A DNA stretch of 64,000 nt from Hyperoodon ampullatus (taxonomy: Eukaryota; Chordata; Mammalia; Artiodactyla; Ziphiidae). Shown here piece after piece: positions 1 to 12,384 of the stretch (the first letter of the stretch is position 1; each line of letters opens with the position of its first letter). Under the pieces are notes generated by a model. That model worked only from the letters and a program-made list of their open reading frames with translations, ran no database searches and was not told the DNA's origin. The DNA lies in NCBI GenBank assembly GCA_949752795.1, contig OX457056.1, forward strand, positions 92,402,942 to 92,466,941, read 5' to 3'. Both the position numbers and the translations under genes were made by a program.

Positions 1-285
1 AAGGAGAATCAGAGCAGGAAAAGGGTACAGTATCAGAGATGCTTCAACTTTATGTCTAGTTTTATTTCTTTAATGAAAAAGGATATAAAGTAAACATAAA
101 AAACTAGTAAATTATATTGAATCTATGTGTAAGGTACATAAATATTTGTCATATTATTTTATGTGTTTGAAATACTTTATAATTTTTAAAAATACATTTT
201 CTTAAAAGCTTCCCATGAAAATATTTTATCAATAGTGAAAAGGTCCTACTCCACATACATCTCTCTTCATGAAAGTTACAAATGA

Positions 286-538
286 GGACTTCCCTGGTGG
301 TCCAGGGGTTACGACTCCACTCTCCCAACGCAGGGGGCCCCGGTTCGATCCCTGGTCAGGAAACTAGATCCCACATGCCGCAACTAAGATCCCGCATGCT
401 GCAACTAAAAAAAGATCCTGCACACCACAACTAAAGATCCCGCATGTGGCAAGGAAGATCCCATGTGCCACAACTAAGTCCCGGAGCATTCAAATAAATA
501 GGTAGATAGATAGATAGGCTAATACTTAAAAAAAAAAA
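286..538 (+). mobile_element. SINE, cetacean CHR family (CHR-1-like head)
   Basis: The sequence starts 'ggacttccctggtggtcc', carries the tRNA-like B-box 'ggttcgatccctgg', then degenerate 'cccgcatg...caac' units and an A-rich tail. A 15-bp target-site duplication with one mismatch flanks it (271-285 and 539-553). The head resembles the older CHR-1/Bov-tA type. Confidence 0.85.
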
Positions 539-1004
539 GAAAATTACAAATGAAGTTTGCCTCCCTTTCGTCTATTATAAGCATCATTTTAAGCCACATG
601 CTATATGTTGTTTAAGGATTAGAAAGTAGTGTCAGAAGAAATGTAAACAGTAGCAATATTCTACAGGAAAAGTAGCAAGGATTAAATAAAGATGCCATGA
701 AGATCAAGAAAGGTCCAAATGGCATAAAACTGAAAAGAGATCTTCAAAGTTTAGTCAAATACTCAAAAAACATTCTAAGTATTGAATGAGAAGCCAAAGA
801 CGTTACTGTCAAAAAAAAAAAAAAAAAGTAGATATAGAAAAAAACTGTTACTTGAATTTTAAATTGGGGGCACTTAGAGAATATGATATAGGGCATATGT
901 CAACAATATGATTTATTACTAAGATTATAATAAACATCAACATTTTTCCCTGGAATTAAAAACTTTAATTATTAATATCCCAAGAAGCTCCTAGAGCAAC
1001 ATAC

Positions 1005-1180
1005 CTGTAGAAGGAGCCTTTCAAAAGCCAGAAAGTTGTCCCACTTGGCAGTCTGCGGGTGTTTCAGAGTTTGAACAGTGGCCAGCCCAAGCTGTAGGAG
1101 CCCACAGTGATTCCCTAGAGCTTTGAGGTTGTTCTTGAAGAGATGAATATAGGACGTGAGCTGTCCCGGAGTGACTCTCC
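1005..1180 (-). CDS. Exon E of the unidentified gene (last visible exon)
   Basis: The 176-nt exon follows the acceptor 'tgtttttccag' and ends at CTACAG, then gtatgt. It completes a Gly codon with exon D, holds 58 codons and ends in phase 0, so the coding sequence must continue beyond position 1. The peptide begins RVTPGQLTSYIHLFKNNLKA and ends DNFLAFERLLLQ, again helical with regular leucines. There is no stop in frame. A full-length SINE (1266-1608) lies only about 85 bp upstream of the acceptor, in opposite orientation to the gene. Confidence 0.8.
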
Positions 1181-1265
1181 CTGGAAAAACATACAAATTT
1201 ATCAGTGTACCCTCTTCTGGGAGTGGTAAAAATAATGAAGAGAATGCCATTAATAATACTACTGC

Positions 1266-1608
1266 AGGGCTTCCCTGGTGGCACAGTGGTTAAGAATCCA
1301 CCTGCCAATGCAGGGCACACGGGTTCGATCCCTGCTCTGGGAAGATCCTACATGCCACAGAGCAACTGAGCCCGTGCACCACAACTACCGAGCCTGTGCT
1401 CTAGAGCCCGCGAGCCACAACTACTGAAGCCCGCATGCCTAGAGCCCATGCTCCGCAACAAGAGAAGCCACCGCAATGAGAAGCCCATGCACCGCAACGA
1501 AGAGTAGCCCCCGCTCACCACAACTAGAGAAAGCTTGCGCGCAGCAACAAAGACCCAATGCAGCCCAAAAATAAATAAATTAATTAATTAATTTAATTAA
1601 ATTAAAAA
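1266..1608 (+). mobile_element. SINE, cetacean CHR-2-like, full length
   Basis: It has a full tRNA-like head, the long 'caactactgaagcccg...agagaagccaccgc' body, and an AAATAAATTAATT tail. The 11-bp duplication aatactactgc flanks it (1255-1265 and 1609-1619). It lies in the intron just upstream of exon E's acceptor and runs opposite to the gene. Confidence 0.9.
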
Positions 1609-1619
1609 ATACTACTGCC

Positions 1620-2985
1620 TTACATCAGCACAAAACTTCAGAGTAAACTGCAAGCTTGCCTAAGCTATTGTGACTCTTAAAACAACGTGGTGACAACAGC
1701 AAAGTTGAAACTATTAACTGCGTTTTGCAAACAAGAAAACACATGTTAAGTGATCTTGCCAAAGCCATATTGCTAGTAGAATTCATTTTATAATTCTGAA
1801 ATACCCCATAAATAAGTTATCAAATAAAGTCATATGAATAAATATTTCTTGAGCTCAACATGGAGTACCTCTCCAAGACAAGTGATATAGCAATCTAAGA
1901 GGCAAAAAAGCAAGGTTTCTAATTGTGTGCCTATGTCTATAAAGGAGAAATCTGTTATGACTATAGCTGAAACTTTATCACTGATATCCGTGGGTTCATG
2001 ACAATATTCATGAGCATAAAAGCTGGCTGTTTATGGAACAAAAATGTATGGAGAACTAGAGTGGCAAAAACCCTGGAAGATGAGATATCAGAAGAAATGG
2101 TTTGGTATGGGTGACACAGCACATTTACTACAATGGTCACCTCTATCTAGAATGAGACCCCCACTTCATAAAAGACTGGAGTACCAAAAACAACAAACAA
2201 AAACAAATGAAAAACCATCTGTTGAAGGTTCACTCTTTCAGAGCTTCTAAGTCCAACTTTTGCCTATAGCAGTCCTTCCACTTAGTCGCTTCCCACTCTA
2301 ATACGTCAAATTTCACTCCTGCCATTCATCAATGCTATGGACTGAACTCCTGAACACCACAGATTCTCCTCATTGGGCAAGAAGATGGCAATGGGGCCAA
2401 ACATAGATGCAAGTCAAGTAATTCTTTCCTTTACGTCTTACCTACACCCTGTTTGTGGTTTACTCTCTGATGCCTGAAATCCCAGTTTGTTTGTTATGTC
2501 TAGTTTGTTAATATTCGGCAATGAGACCACCTGTATTTATTTAGCACTTTATCGTTTACACAGTGCAAGTATGTCCTCTTTTGATTTTCACAGCAACTCT
2601 ACAGAGTAGCAAATAAGTGAGAGTTCAGTGTCTTACACGGTGCTAAATGGCATTTGTCAATTAATGGTTTTGCTACAGACTATAATACACAAAAAATAAA
2701 GACCTTGTTTCAAGCAACTTATAAGACTGCAACATATTCTATCTTTCATTACATATTTTGAAGAGATTACGGATTTTGAAGTGCCTTATTACCTGTTTAT
2801 CAGGGTGAGCATGTAAAGAATAAAAACAGTGGGAATGATGAGCAGGGAGCTGAGTTTCACTAGTTTCTTTGGTCCCTCGGCAAAGCATGGTTCATTCCTG
2901 ATTCTCAAGCAGCAAGCTAATGATTTGCTTGCTTAAGTACTAATAAGAGAAGAGACTCATTAACCCTTTCTCTGCTTGGTTTTGA
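1620..2985. other. Intron sequence, mostly unassigned
   Basis: AT-rich intronic sequence. About 2540-2660 looks like a decayed MIR on the minus strand ('cagcaactctacagagtagcaaataag' type). I see no exon, RNA gene or young repeat in the rest. Confidence 0.5.
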
Positions 2986-2989
2986 GTCA

Positions 2990-3489
2990 GGTTGATTAAG
3001 GTATAATTTACATACAGTAAAATTCATCCTTTTCTGGTTCAGGGTGTTCTCAAATCAGTTCTATGAATTTTGACAAATGCATGTAGTTGGGTAAGCACTG
3101 TCACAATCAAAATATAGAATATTTCCATTACTCCAAAAAGTTCCCCCTCTGTAGTCAATTCTCTTTTCCCACCCCCAGCCCTTGGTGAACACTTATCTGC
3201 ATTTATCTGGCTTCTGTCCCATAGTTCTGCCTTTCCAGAATGTTCTATAAATGGAATCATATAGTATGTACCCTTTTGAGTCTGGCTTCTTTCACTTTAG
3301 CATAAGGTATTTGATGTTCATTCATGTTGTTGCTTATATAGGTAGTTTGCACCATTTTCTTGCTGAGTAGTAATCCATTGTATGAATGTGCCATGGTTTG
3401 TTTAGCCATTCACCGGTTAATGATCATTTGAGTTTTTTCCAATTTTTAGAAATTACGATAATTTGTGTAAATTTTAATAATTCAAAAAT
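2990..3489 (-). mobile_element. Old L1 3' end, antisense (left part)
   Basis: Contains the recognisable antisense L1M 3' region: 'aaggtataatttacatacagtaaaattcat', the 'tatgaattttgacaaatgcatg' stretch and 'tgaatgtgccatggtttg'. It is interrupted by the younger L1 at about 3490 and resumes near 4106. Confidence 0.7.
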
Positions 3490-4100
3490 AATTCAAAAAG
3501 ACACATGCACCCCAATGTTCATAGCAGCACTATTTACAATAGCCAGGACATGGAAGCAACCAAAATGTCCATCAACAGAGGGATGGATAAAGAAGATGTG
3601 GTACATATATACAATGGAATACTACTCAGCCATTAAAAGGAACAAAATTGGGTCATCTGTAGAGATGTGGATGGACTTAGGAAGTGTCATACAGAGTGAA
3701 GTAAATCAGAAAGAGAAAAACAAATATCGCGTATTAACGCATATATGTGGAATCTAGAAAAATGGTACAGATGACCTTATTTGCAAAGCAGAAATAGAGA
3801 CACAGACGTAGAGTACAAATGTATGGATACCAAGAGGGAAAGGGTGGGGTGGAAGAAATTGGGAGATTGGGATTGACACATATACACTATTGATACTATG
3901 TATAAAATAGACAACCAAGGGGAACATACTGTATAACACAAGGAACTCTACTTAATGCACTGTGGTGTCCTAAATGGGAGGGAAATAAAAGGGAGGAGAT
4001 ATATGTATATGTATGGCAGATTCATTTTGCTGTGCAGTAGAAGCTAACACAACATTGTAAAGCAACTATACTTCAATAAAAATTAAAAAAATAAATTGAA
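3490..4100 (+). mobile_element. L1 3' fragment, cetartiodactyl type
   Basis: Starts in the region 'catgcaccccaatgttcatagcag', then 'ggaatactactcagccat', and ends with the terminal motif 'gtaaagcaactatacttcaataaaaatt'. A possible 12-bp duplication aattcaaaaaga / aattgaaaaaga flanks it (3490-3501, 4094-4105), although part of the left copy may be L1 sequence. An open frame at 3386-3757 is L1 sequence and not a gene. Confidence 0.8.
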
Positions 4101-4105
4101 AAAGA

Positions 4106-4620
4106 TTCACAAATCAAAGTCCACTAACATTTTCAAAAAAAATAAAGAAAGAAATTGTGAATAAAGCCTTCACAAACATCTTTGTACAGGTTTTTATGTG
4201 TGTAGGTGTCTCTGGACATGTGGTTTCATTTTCCTTAAGTAAATTTCTAGGGTTGTTGGGTCATATGCTAAATGTATGGTTAACTTTATAAGAAACTGAC
4301 AAACTAAGTTCCAAAGTGAGCTGTCCCACCAGCAACAAATGAGATTTCTATTGCCTCACATCCTCACTAGCACTTGGTATTGCCAGTTATTTTGGTTTTA
4401 GCCATTCTATTAGGTATCTAGCAACAATTCACTGTGGTTTTAATTTGTATTTTTCTAATGACTAATAATGTTGGTCTTTTCATATGCTTATTTGCCACCC
4501 TATATCTTTTTTGGTGAAGTTTGTCTGTTCAAATCTTTTGCTCATTTTTATTAGGTTGTTTATTTTCTTCCTGATGAGTTGTGAGTGTCATTAACTTTTA
4601 TTAATCCATTGGCTCAACAT
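4106..4620 (-). mobile_element. Old L1 3' end, antisense (right part)
   Basis: Continues the interrupted antisense L1M with 'gtgtctctggacatgtggtttcattttc', 'ttgttgggtcatatgctaaatgt' and 'ggtgaagtttgtctgttcaaatcttttg', which are standard landmarks in the same order. Together with 2990-3489 it makes one old element split by a younger L1. Confidence 0.7.
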
Positions 4621-5283
4621 ATATTTCTGTGCCGGGGACTGTTCTTACTGCTAAGAATAAACCCATGAACAAATCAGACAAAAATCTGTCCTTATGACCA
4701 ACAAATAAAGAAGGCAAATGATTCCTGGATGCTCTCCTAATTAATTCAGCTCATTACATGTCATTCTCTTCTTAGGGGATGGGGATCTTTTGTGCAGATG
4801 ATTAATATTTTTACACAAAAACATCTTGACATATTAAATATTAACATTAAATATATGAAAACAAAGTTTCACATGAAATGTGTTCAAATCTAACACTGCC
4901 ATGAGCTCCATTTATTTGTTTATACACTGTGCTGCAGGTGACGCAGTGTGGTCCCTGGACACACCGAGCTTTGTGTATCAAGAGAGAAAGTCATAAAACA
5001 ATTATACAAACAACTGCTTAATCATTATTGTGGTAAGTATTGCTAAGGCAAAAACTAAAATGTCCTGAAACCATGAAAGGCTCTATGTGATATGTAATTG
5101 CCTACCTCTCCAACCCTATCTCCTGGACTGAAGGAGAAGGAATGTAAAAGGCTCAGAATACATACAATCCATTCGTAACATAACTGTCTTTTAGAGAGAC
5201 CTCAAGAAATGGAAATCATCAGAGAAAGTCACCAGGTCTGTTTAGATTTCAACTGCAATAACCATATGTTCAATTTAAAGATA
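4621..5283. other. Intron sequence with a decayed interspersed repeat
   Basis: Near 4600-4700 there is an ancient-repeat-like stretch ('ggctcaacatatatttctgtgccggggactgttcttactgc'). I see no coding segment. A second weak copy of this type may lie at 4915-5040 ('gtgctgcaggtgacgcagtg'). Confidence 0.35.
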
Positions 5284-5300
5284 AGAATGTCTTCAATTCA

Positions 5301-5651
5301 GGGACTTCTCTATGGTGACGCAGTGGTTAAGAATCCGCCTGCCAATGCAGAGGACTTGGGTTCGAGCCCTGGTCTGGGAAGATCCCACATGTCGTGGAAC
5401 AACTAAGCCCGTGCACCACAACTACTGAGCCTGTACTCTAGAGCTCACGAGCCACAACTACTGAGCCCACGTGCCACAACTACTGAAGACTGCATGCCCT
5501 AGAGCCCGTGCTCCACAACAAGAGAAGCCACCCAATGAGAAGCCCATGCACTGCAACGAGGAGTAGTCCCCGCTCGCCACAACTAGAGGAAGCCAGCGCA
5601 GCAACAAAGACCCAACACAGCCAATAAATAAGTAAATTTTTTTAAAAAAAG
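5301..5651 (+). mobile_element. SINE, cetacean CHR-2-like, with 17-bp duplication
   Basis: Full-length CHR-2-type element with a somewhat diverged head ('gggacttctctatggtgacgc') and an A-rich tail. A perfect 17-bp duplication, agaatgtcttcaattca, flanks it (5284-5300 and 5652-5668). Open frames crossing it on both strands are SINE read-through. Confidence 0.93.
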
Positions 5652-5669
5652 AGAATGTCTTCAATTCAA

Positions 5670-6950
5670 AAACATAGTAAACTTTTTATCCAGTTAGCAT
5701 TTTCCTAGCTCAGACTTGGACTCAGTGACCATATTTACATAACACTGCCTTCCCACATAAGGCATGAGATCCAAAGGAACAAATGGATATATTTCATAAC
5801 AGGAAATGCCAACAGAACACTACCTTGTGAATGAGCAATTATTCACCTTTGCTGCTCCATTCTGTTCCCCTCTGTATACCTTTTTCTTACACACACAAGC
5901 CATTAACACTTCCTTATATATGTCATGAAAGCAGGGGTTTTTTTTCTAAAAATTCATAACATGTTAATTGGAATTTAGTAAAAGAGTACTTTACACAAAT
6001 GCTTTAAAATATAGGCTAGTGACATTTTTTAAATATAAATTTAATCACAATCTTACATAAAACAAGTCAAAATCAACTGACTGACTACCAAAAATGCTAT
6101 ACTGTGAGGCTAACAACTTGAGAAAATTTCTCAGTTCATATCAACTAAAACTGCAAGCAACTAGAACCAGGTGTTGAAAAAGTAATAGACAGAACATTTA
6201 TTCACATCTCATATTACCAAAAAAAAAAAAAAATTGTCAGGCAGATTTACATGGTGATTTTAAAATGTCAACCCAAGAAGGCTTTGCAACACATTTTTTT
6301 AAAGTCCTAAAAACAAGGGTTATTTTATATCAAAACTGCATAATACATAGCAACTCTTTGAAAAAGGACAATTTTGAAATTTGAAAAATAGTTTTCAAGT
6401 AAGAAAATCTATTAGGCTTTCTTTTTCTTTTTTATAGTTTTTAAGGAAGTGAAACGGGCTTCTGATTTCAATTTAGTTAAGAAATAAACACAAAACTTTA
6501 ACAACCATCAGTTCTATGTATATTTTGAAACTCTTACTGAAATAGAATTATCTCTTGGGAGAAAGGGGACATATTTGGAAAATAAAAGGATTTAATATAT
6601 TTATATTATCTGTGATCCTTACAATATTGAATTCCATTGTATTCAAATGAAATATGGAACTTACTCTTCCATTTGTTATATACATTTGATAAACTATAAC
6701 TTTCTGAACCTGTTTTGTGGCTTGGTAAGATATATTTAAAATATCTACACATATATGATTCTTTGTTGATTTTCTTAAAAAAAAAAAAAAGTATTCTGTC
6801 AGTGCTAGATTTGATTTAATCCCCAAATTGTGTCTTAATGGTAGAAAGTAACCATCAGAAATTTTGTCTAAAATAGCATATTTAGCTACTAAATGTTTTC
6901 TTAAAAAAAGAAAAAAACTCTATAACAAATAATAATACTGTCATTGCATG
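5670..6950. other. AT-rich intron sequence, nothing recognised
   Basis: About 1.3 kb of AT-rich sequence with several poly-A runs. I see no splice-flanked open segment and no clear repeat family. Confidence 0.5.
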
Positions 6951-7158
6951 TTTTTTTTGGTTTTTTTGCGGTACGCAGGCTTCTCACTGTTGTGGCCTCT
7001 CCCGTTGCGGAGCACAGGCTCCGGACGCGCAGGCTCAGGGGCCATGGCTCACGGGCCTAGCCGCTCCGCGGCATGTGGAATCTTCCCGGACTGGGGCACG
7101 AACCCGTGCCCCTGCATCGTCAGGCGGACTCTCAACCACTGCGCCACCAGGGAAGCCC
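6951..7158 (-). mobile_element. SINE, young short CHR subfamily
   Basis: On the minus strand it reads 'gggcttccctggtggcgcagtgg', with the 'gcccgtgagccatggc...gagaggccacaacagtgagaagcctgcgtaccgc' body and a T-run, which is the tail complement. No clear target-site duplication was found. Confidence 0.88.
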
Positions 7159-7159
7159 T

Positions 7160-8895
7160 GCTAGTGATCACGAGCCCTGATAACTAGTATGTGATTTTGC
7201 AAAACAAGTTTTCCAGGAATGCGTGTAAATTATAGCAAAAGCACTTATACTAATATGTAGACAAAGGTGGCAACTCTACTAATATTAAACTGTTGGTTGG
7301 TGGGCAGCACTGTCAGGGAAAATTTCAAATGTTATTTCAACAGTTGGCATAAGAGAGCCAGAATCTTGTGTACAAAAGATGGTTTCAGAGTTTTGTAAAA
7401 TGTACGAAAGGTTCAGAGGGTAGCATGAACACATCGGTTTACATCCTCTTCTCATTTCATCAGAAAGACAAAAAGGAATTAAAAAGGGAAAGGAACACAC
7501 AACAAAGAGATCGATCGTAAGATAGTCCATAAGCAGACAAGACTTCAAGCACTTTTCCTCCCCATCTGCTGGTTATCTTTGTAACTTACATTACATACTT
7601 AAACTTTCTTCTTTTTTCTGTCAACTACAGATGGTATGCTATGGCTTTTTGTCTTCCAAGCAGAGGATATTAGTTCCCCTTACCCTTCCCTCTATTTCGT
7701 ATTTCCCCCTTTCATCTTCCAAATCATCTGTACTTTTATTTTCATCCGGTCAAGATTGATAGCATTTATATTTTGTTTTGTAACCATAATTTAGTCTAAT
7801 GTGCTTTTTCTATAGCATGATTCGAAAACTTCAAAATTAGTCAATAGTGTTTTATCATTATAAACTATATAACTATTAATGACAGACCCAATGTACAAGC
7901 TATGATTACATTTCCTTATGCATATAATATACTTGGGTCCTAGAATGCGTATGGGCTTTTTCTGAGGGGGTGGGGGAGGAGCATTCCCTGCTTTAATCAA
8001 AGTTGTAAACTCCCCTAATTTCAAATACACTGTCTTATCTTTGAAGTCCGTGTTGTGTTGTTTGTTTGTTTGTTTTAAATTGAGGTATAGTTGATTTGTG
8101 GGAGTTTTTTTTTTCCCCTCCCTGAATACTTTACTACCAAACTCCTTCATCCCCCAGTTCCATCATGGGCAGATTGTTCTTTAGGCCTTTTTGCACAGTC
8201 AGCAGCCTGGAACGCCTTTTATTGCTCTCCTCTATTGGAACACTGCTTCGCTAAATCCCTGATTTTTCTTTCCTGCTATACTGCCTTGTTTTGCTGGACA
8301 CCCTCAAGTAACTTCCTTGGAAAAGATGTGTGGAAAGCAAAGTTCTCTTATCTTTGAAAAGGCTTTTTCTTGCCCTCAAGTTTAATAACAGTTTATCTGG
8401 ACCTACAATTCTAGGTTGAAAATAATGCATTGCTTCATTATCTTCTGGCTCAGCGTTGCTCATAAGAAATGTGTGCTAGTCTCATTCTTGTTCCTTTGTA
8501 GATAAGCTTCTTTTTTCCATCTTGAGGTCCATAGGATCCTCTCATTCTCTTGTAACTCTGAGGAGTCACAGTGATTGTGTTTAGAGGGTTTTTATTCTTT
8601 CCACTTGCTTTTCAGTTAAGCCTATTCTATATACTTGATATGCCTTTCTTCACATCTGGGAAAGTCTTACATTCTTTCTTTGCTAGTTTCCTGTCCTCTG
8701 CTTTCTCTCTCTTTCTGAAACTTCTAATAGTTCTTGGGCCTCCTGACTTGGTTCTCTATATCTTTTATCTTTGGTATCATATTTTCAATGTCCTGTTCTT
8801 TCTACATTTTAGGAAATTTTCTTGATTTATCTTTAAACTTTGGCTGAATTTTATTTTTACAATAATATCCTTATTTCTAAGAGCTTCTTTTTAAC
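7160..8895. other. Intron sequence; T-rich old-repeat-like block 8130-8880
   Basis: At 8077-8100 the bases resemble only the last ~25 bp of an antisense L1 ('aattgaggtatagttgattt'). The T-rich stretch 8130-8880 has the look of a decayed interspersed repeat ('ttatctttggtatcatattttcaatgtcctgttc'), but I cannot name its family. Open frames of 70-88 codons here have no splice or codon support. Confidence 0.35.
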
Positions 8896-8899
8896 AAGA

Positions 8900-9060
8900 G
8901 CTTTATGAGCTTTAACTCACATACCATAAAATTCACCCTTAAAATGTACAATTCACTGATTTTTACTATATTCACAGAGTTATGCAACCATCACCACTAT
9001 ATAATTTGAGAACATTTTCATCATCTCAAGAAGAGAGCCTATACTCAAATTTTCCCAGTT
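8900..9060 (-). mobile_element. Old L1 3' end fragment, antisense
   Basis: Carries 'cataccataaaattcaccctt', 'aaaatgtacaattcactgat' and 'ttatgcaaccatcaccactat', all standard antisense L1M 3' landmarks in order. Confidence 0.7.
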
Positions 9061-9455
9061 ATGAAAAAGATATACAGCTATAAATCCATACATATTAGAA
9101 TACAGCCTGAATAAAATTTTCAGTTGGGAGATATAACTGTACTTAGTTATACCAGGAAACTGAGAAATAGCAGAAATGAGAACATTCAGGTAATTATAGC
9201 TTTAAAAGAATTCTGGCTTTTTTATATGTAATAATACTGTGGTCATGCACTAAAAAAATTTTTTTAATTGAAGTAACAGAGGAATAGAAGAGTACTAAAT
9301 CATGCAGCAAAATAAACAGTAAAAATAAACTCCCCCCCCGCCCACCAAAGGCTTTGCCTAGAATATGTGACAAGGCACTGCAGCAAAGAGGGGCCCTCTG
9401 CCCAGAAGATACAACCAATTTCAGACTCAAAAGTCTCAGGTATAATGGAGGTGAA

Positions 9456-9990
9456 AAGTGAGGTGTATAACATAAAGCTTACACATCTTAAGTATGTAGT
9501 TCTGTTCACTGTTACACACACATCTATCCACGTAACCACCACCCAGATCAAGGTATGGAATATGTCCAGAACTCTAGAAGATTCCGTCAATACCTACCTA
9601 GTCAATAAGCTCACAACAGCACACTATTACTTTTAACTCTCTCAACACAACTCACTATTTTGTCTGCTTTTGAACATCATATAAACAGAATTACACAGAT
9701 ATACTATTTTGTATCTAGCTTTTTTAAATTCAACATCATCCAAAATCTCAATCTTTTTTTTCTCACTGTGTTTTATTGTTCTATATGACTATAATAGTTT
9801 CTCTATCCATTCTACTTTGAAGGATATTTAGGTTTTATAGTTCAGGGCCATTATAAATAATGATGCTATGAACGTTCTACTACATACCTTTTGGTAGACT
9901 CATTTCCACTGGATACATGCCCAGGTGTGAAACCACTGGATCAGTGTACACTTATCTAAAGTTGATACTGCCAAACAGTTTTCCATGGTT
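9456..9990 (-). mobile_element. Old L1 3' end fragment, antisense
   Basis: Another decayed antisense L1M 3' end: 'ccacccagatcaaggtatggaatatg', 'atataaacagaattacacagat', 'ttataaataatgatgctatgaacg' and 'aaaccactggatcagtgtac'. It lies about 400 bp from the similar piece at 8900-9060, possibly parts of two insertions. Confidence 0.65.
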
Positions 9991-12384
9991 GTATCAATAT
10001 AACCACACATTTTAAATATGATCAAACTTAACATAATTTTTAAAGTATACATACAATGTTTAAAATCTGGCACAACTGTATAATTAAGTTTCCTTCATGG
10101 TATTTTACGCTGGGTAGCCAAAACTCTAATAAGAAAGAGAGAAAAAAAAAAGTCACAATGGAAACCACATTGCCATACTCTTAGTATGCACCTTTATTTT
10201 ATTTTTCTCATTGTTTGTTTACTTGCTTATTTACTTACTTTCTTACCTAATTACATAGAAAAGGCCTGGAAGGCAAGATACTGATTTCGGAGCAAAGGTT
10301 ACATTGAAGAGTAAGATGACAGGGAGGGGGGATAGACAATTACTTTTTATTTTACTAATGTTATAATATGAATTTTAAAGACTATTTTACTTTTTAAATA
10401 GTCTCTTGGTTCTGATATAAAATAATGTCTGTTTCATGTGGAATGAATAGACCAGTATTTTTCTCTGGGAAATCTGAGTCTATTACTATCACTGATTTGT
10501 ACAATGGATGAAGCATTGGCTTTCAACAGAAAAAGAAATATAAGAGTAATAAGAACTGTTGGTTTCCCACCTCTACTGAGGTCAAAGCACAAAGAAATAT
10601 GGTTAACACGCAGGTGGAGAAATTTAAGTCAGACGTGAGAAAAAAATTCCACGATCGTGATGACTATTAGGCATTGAAACAAGTTATTAACAGGGGGAAG
10701 AGGGAAGACATTATAAATCTTCTCCCATAGGGATTTGAAGGGCAGTATATACAGCCATCTGTATAGTGAAACTTGGATAAAACCCAGCTGGGAATTGATG
10801 TCCATTTTTGTAACACTATAAATACTGAAGAAGGATTTCCTGGGATATCCTTTAAACAGTATATGTCTCTTGTTACACAAATTTTTGAGCTCTATAGTAT
10901 TACAAAGACAGAATAAGAAAGTAATGTGAAAAGATCATTTTAATTATATGAATCAATTCAATCAAATGGATCCAAAATTGAGAAATCTATTGCAAGATAC
11001 GTTTTCAGGATAGTACACAATAAAGTATAACTGCTGCAAGACCATAGGTCACAAATAGAAAATAAACAGCTCTCCCTGAAATTTTTACAAAAAAGTGAAA
11101 TATAAAACCACCAGAAACATTTACGGTTTGGCTTTCTTTGGAAATGCAGCCTTCCTGCGGCTAAGTTAAACACTGCATCAGTGTTTATAAACTCAGCAGA
11201 GAGCACAGAAAGGAACAGACAGATTACCCCTGTTATCTAGGGGGCAGATTACCAGCCTGCCAGGTAAGGAGCCTTTCCTTGGTGGGTCTACCCTGACTTG
11301 GAAAGAATAGGCTCCACGTAAAGCAACTCCCACCCCACAGCCATGGATCTTCCCTTGGGGTTTTTTAACTCCTAGCCCATATTCTCATATGTTGAGGATC
11401 CCTTCTGTTGAGAAAATATAAAGATTAATAAGAAGAGGAGGAGGAGAAAAAAATGAAGAAAAAGATACACCAATTAAAGTTAAAAATATAGAGTCAGAGG
11501 GCAGATGCTTGAAGATGGGATATTAGAAATTCAGATTCCCATTTTGTGGATGGGGAAACAGAGAAACAGAGGCAATTCAGGTTCTGTTTTAGGTGATGAA
11601 GTGTAAGAAGGAAATATGCGCTTAGTGACCTTAAGGCTTTCAGGCACTATTAATTATTAATTCAATAAAAACTCTTTCTGTCTCTTTCTCTAGATTCTTC
11701 ACGCCCCTAAATGGATGTGTTCCTTACAACCCTGCCTTCAACCCTCCTCTCACTCATTCTACTTTCTTTTCCTGGATGATCACCCTTATGTTATATTTCC
11801 TTTAGAAATTCACTATTTAGGCTCCAACATAATCACTAGGTAACTAAATCCCCAATCTCCACTTTCACTTCTGGAAATCATTACTCTAGTCACATGTTTT
11901 CCAACTAAGATGATCAGGAAGCAATCATACAGGCAATGTAATTCCACCCCTAAATCTGGTAGAATACTCTTCATATGCAATTGTATGACCATTGGTCATT
12001 ATTTTTATAATGTCTTTTATCTGCCCAGGAGACAGTAAATAATTTTATCATGCTATATCCTCCTTTTACAAAACATGCTGAATTTCACAAACATTTATAT
12101 GTTACATAAAAAATCATCTCATCTAATTGTCGGGTTAGCAGACAATAGAATCCCCATTTTGAAGACAGGAAAACAGATTCAGAAAAGTTAATTAACTTGT
12201 TCATTTGAAAATAAGACAGTATTTTTTCATGTTTCCTATCCCCTACAAGGACCTAAGAACACATAATAAATACCTTTTAAATGAATGAGAACAATTGTCT
12301 ATTTTGGCTAAATCTGGATAATGTATAGAAAAAATTTCAATGAGTTTTTTTCCCCCTTCTACTGATTCCAATGATCTCTAGAAA
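9991..12384. other. AT-rich intron sequence, mostly unassigned
   Basis: About 2.4 kb without a recognisable exon. Around 11510-11610 there is a faint antisense MIR-like segment ('attcccattttgtggatggggaaacagag'). The ~80-codon open frames on the minus strand at 10629-11206 have no splice or codon signature I can support. Confidence 0.45.

Noticed and set aside
284..485. tRNA-like A and B boxes at SINE heads as real tRNA genes
   Set aside because: They are the promoter part of tRNA-derived SINEs. They lack a full cloverleaf and a CCA-ready 3' end.
1400..1560. Recurring 'ccacaactactgaagcccg' units as a CRISPR-like array
   Set aside because: These are degenerate internal units of the CHR-2 SINE body, found at many loci, without spacers of equal length.
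3386..3757. 123-codon open frame
   Set aside because: It spans the junction of two L1 3' ends. The region is known to be noncoding L1 3' sequence.
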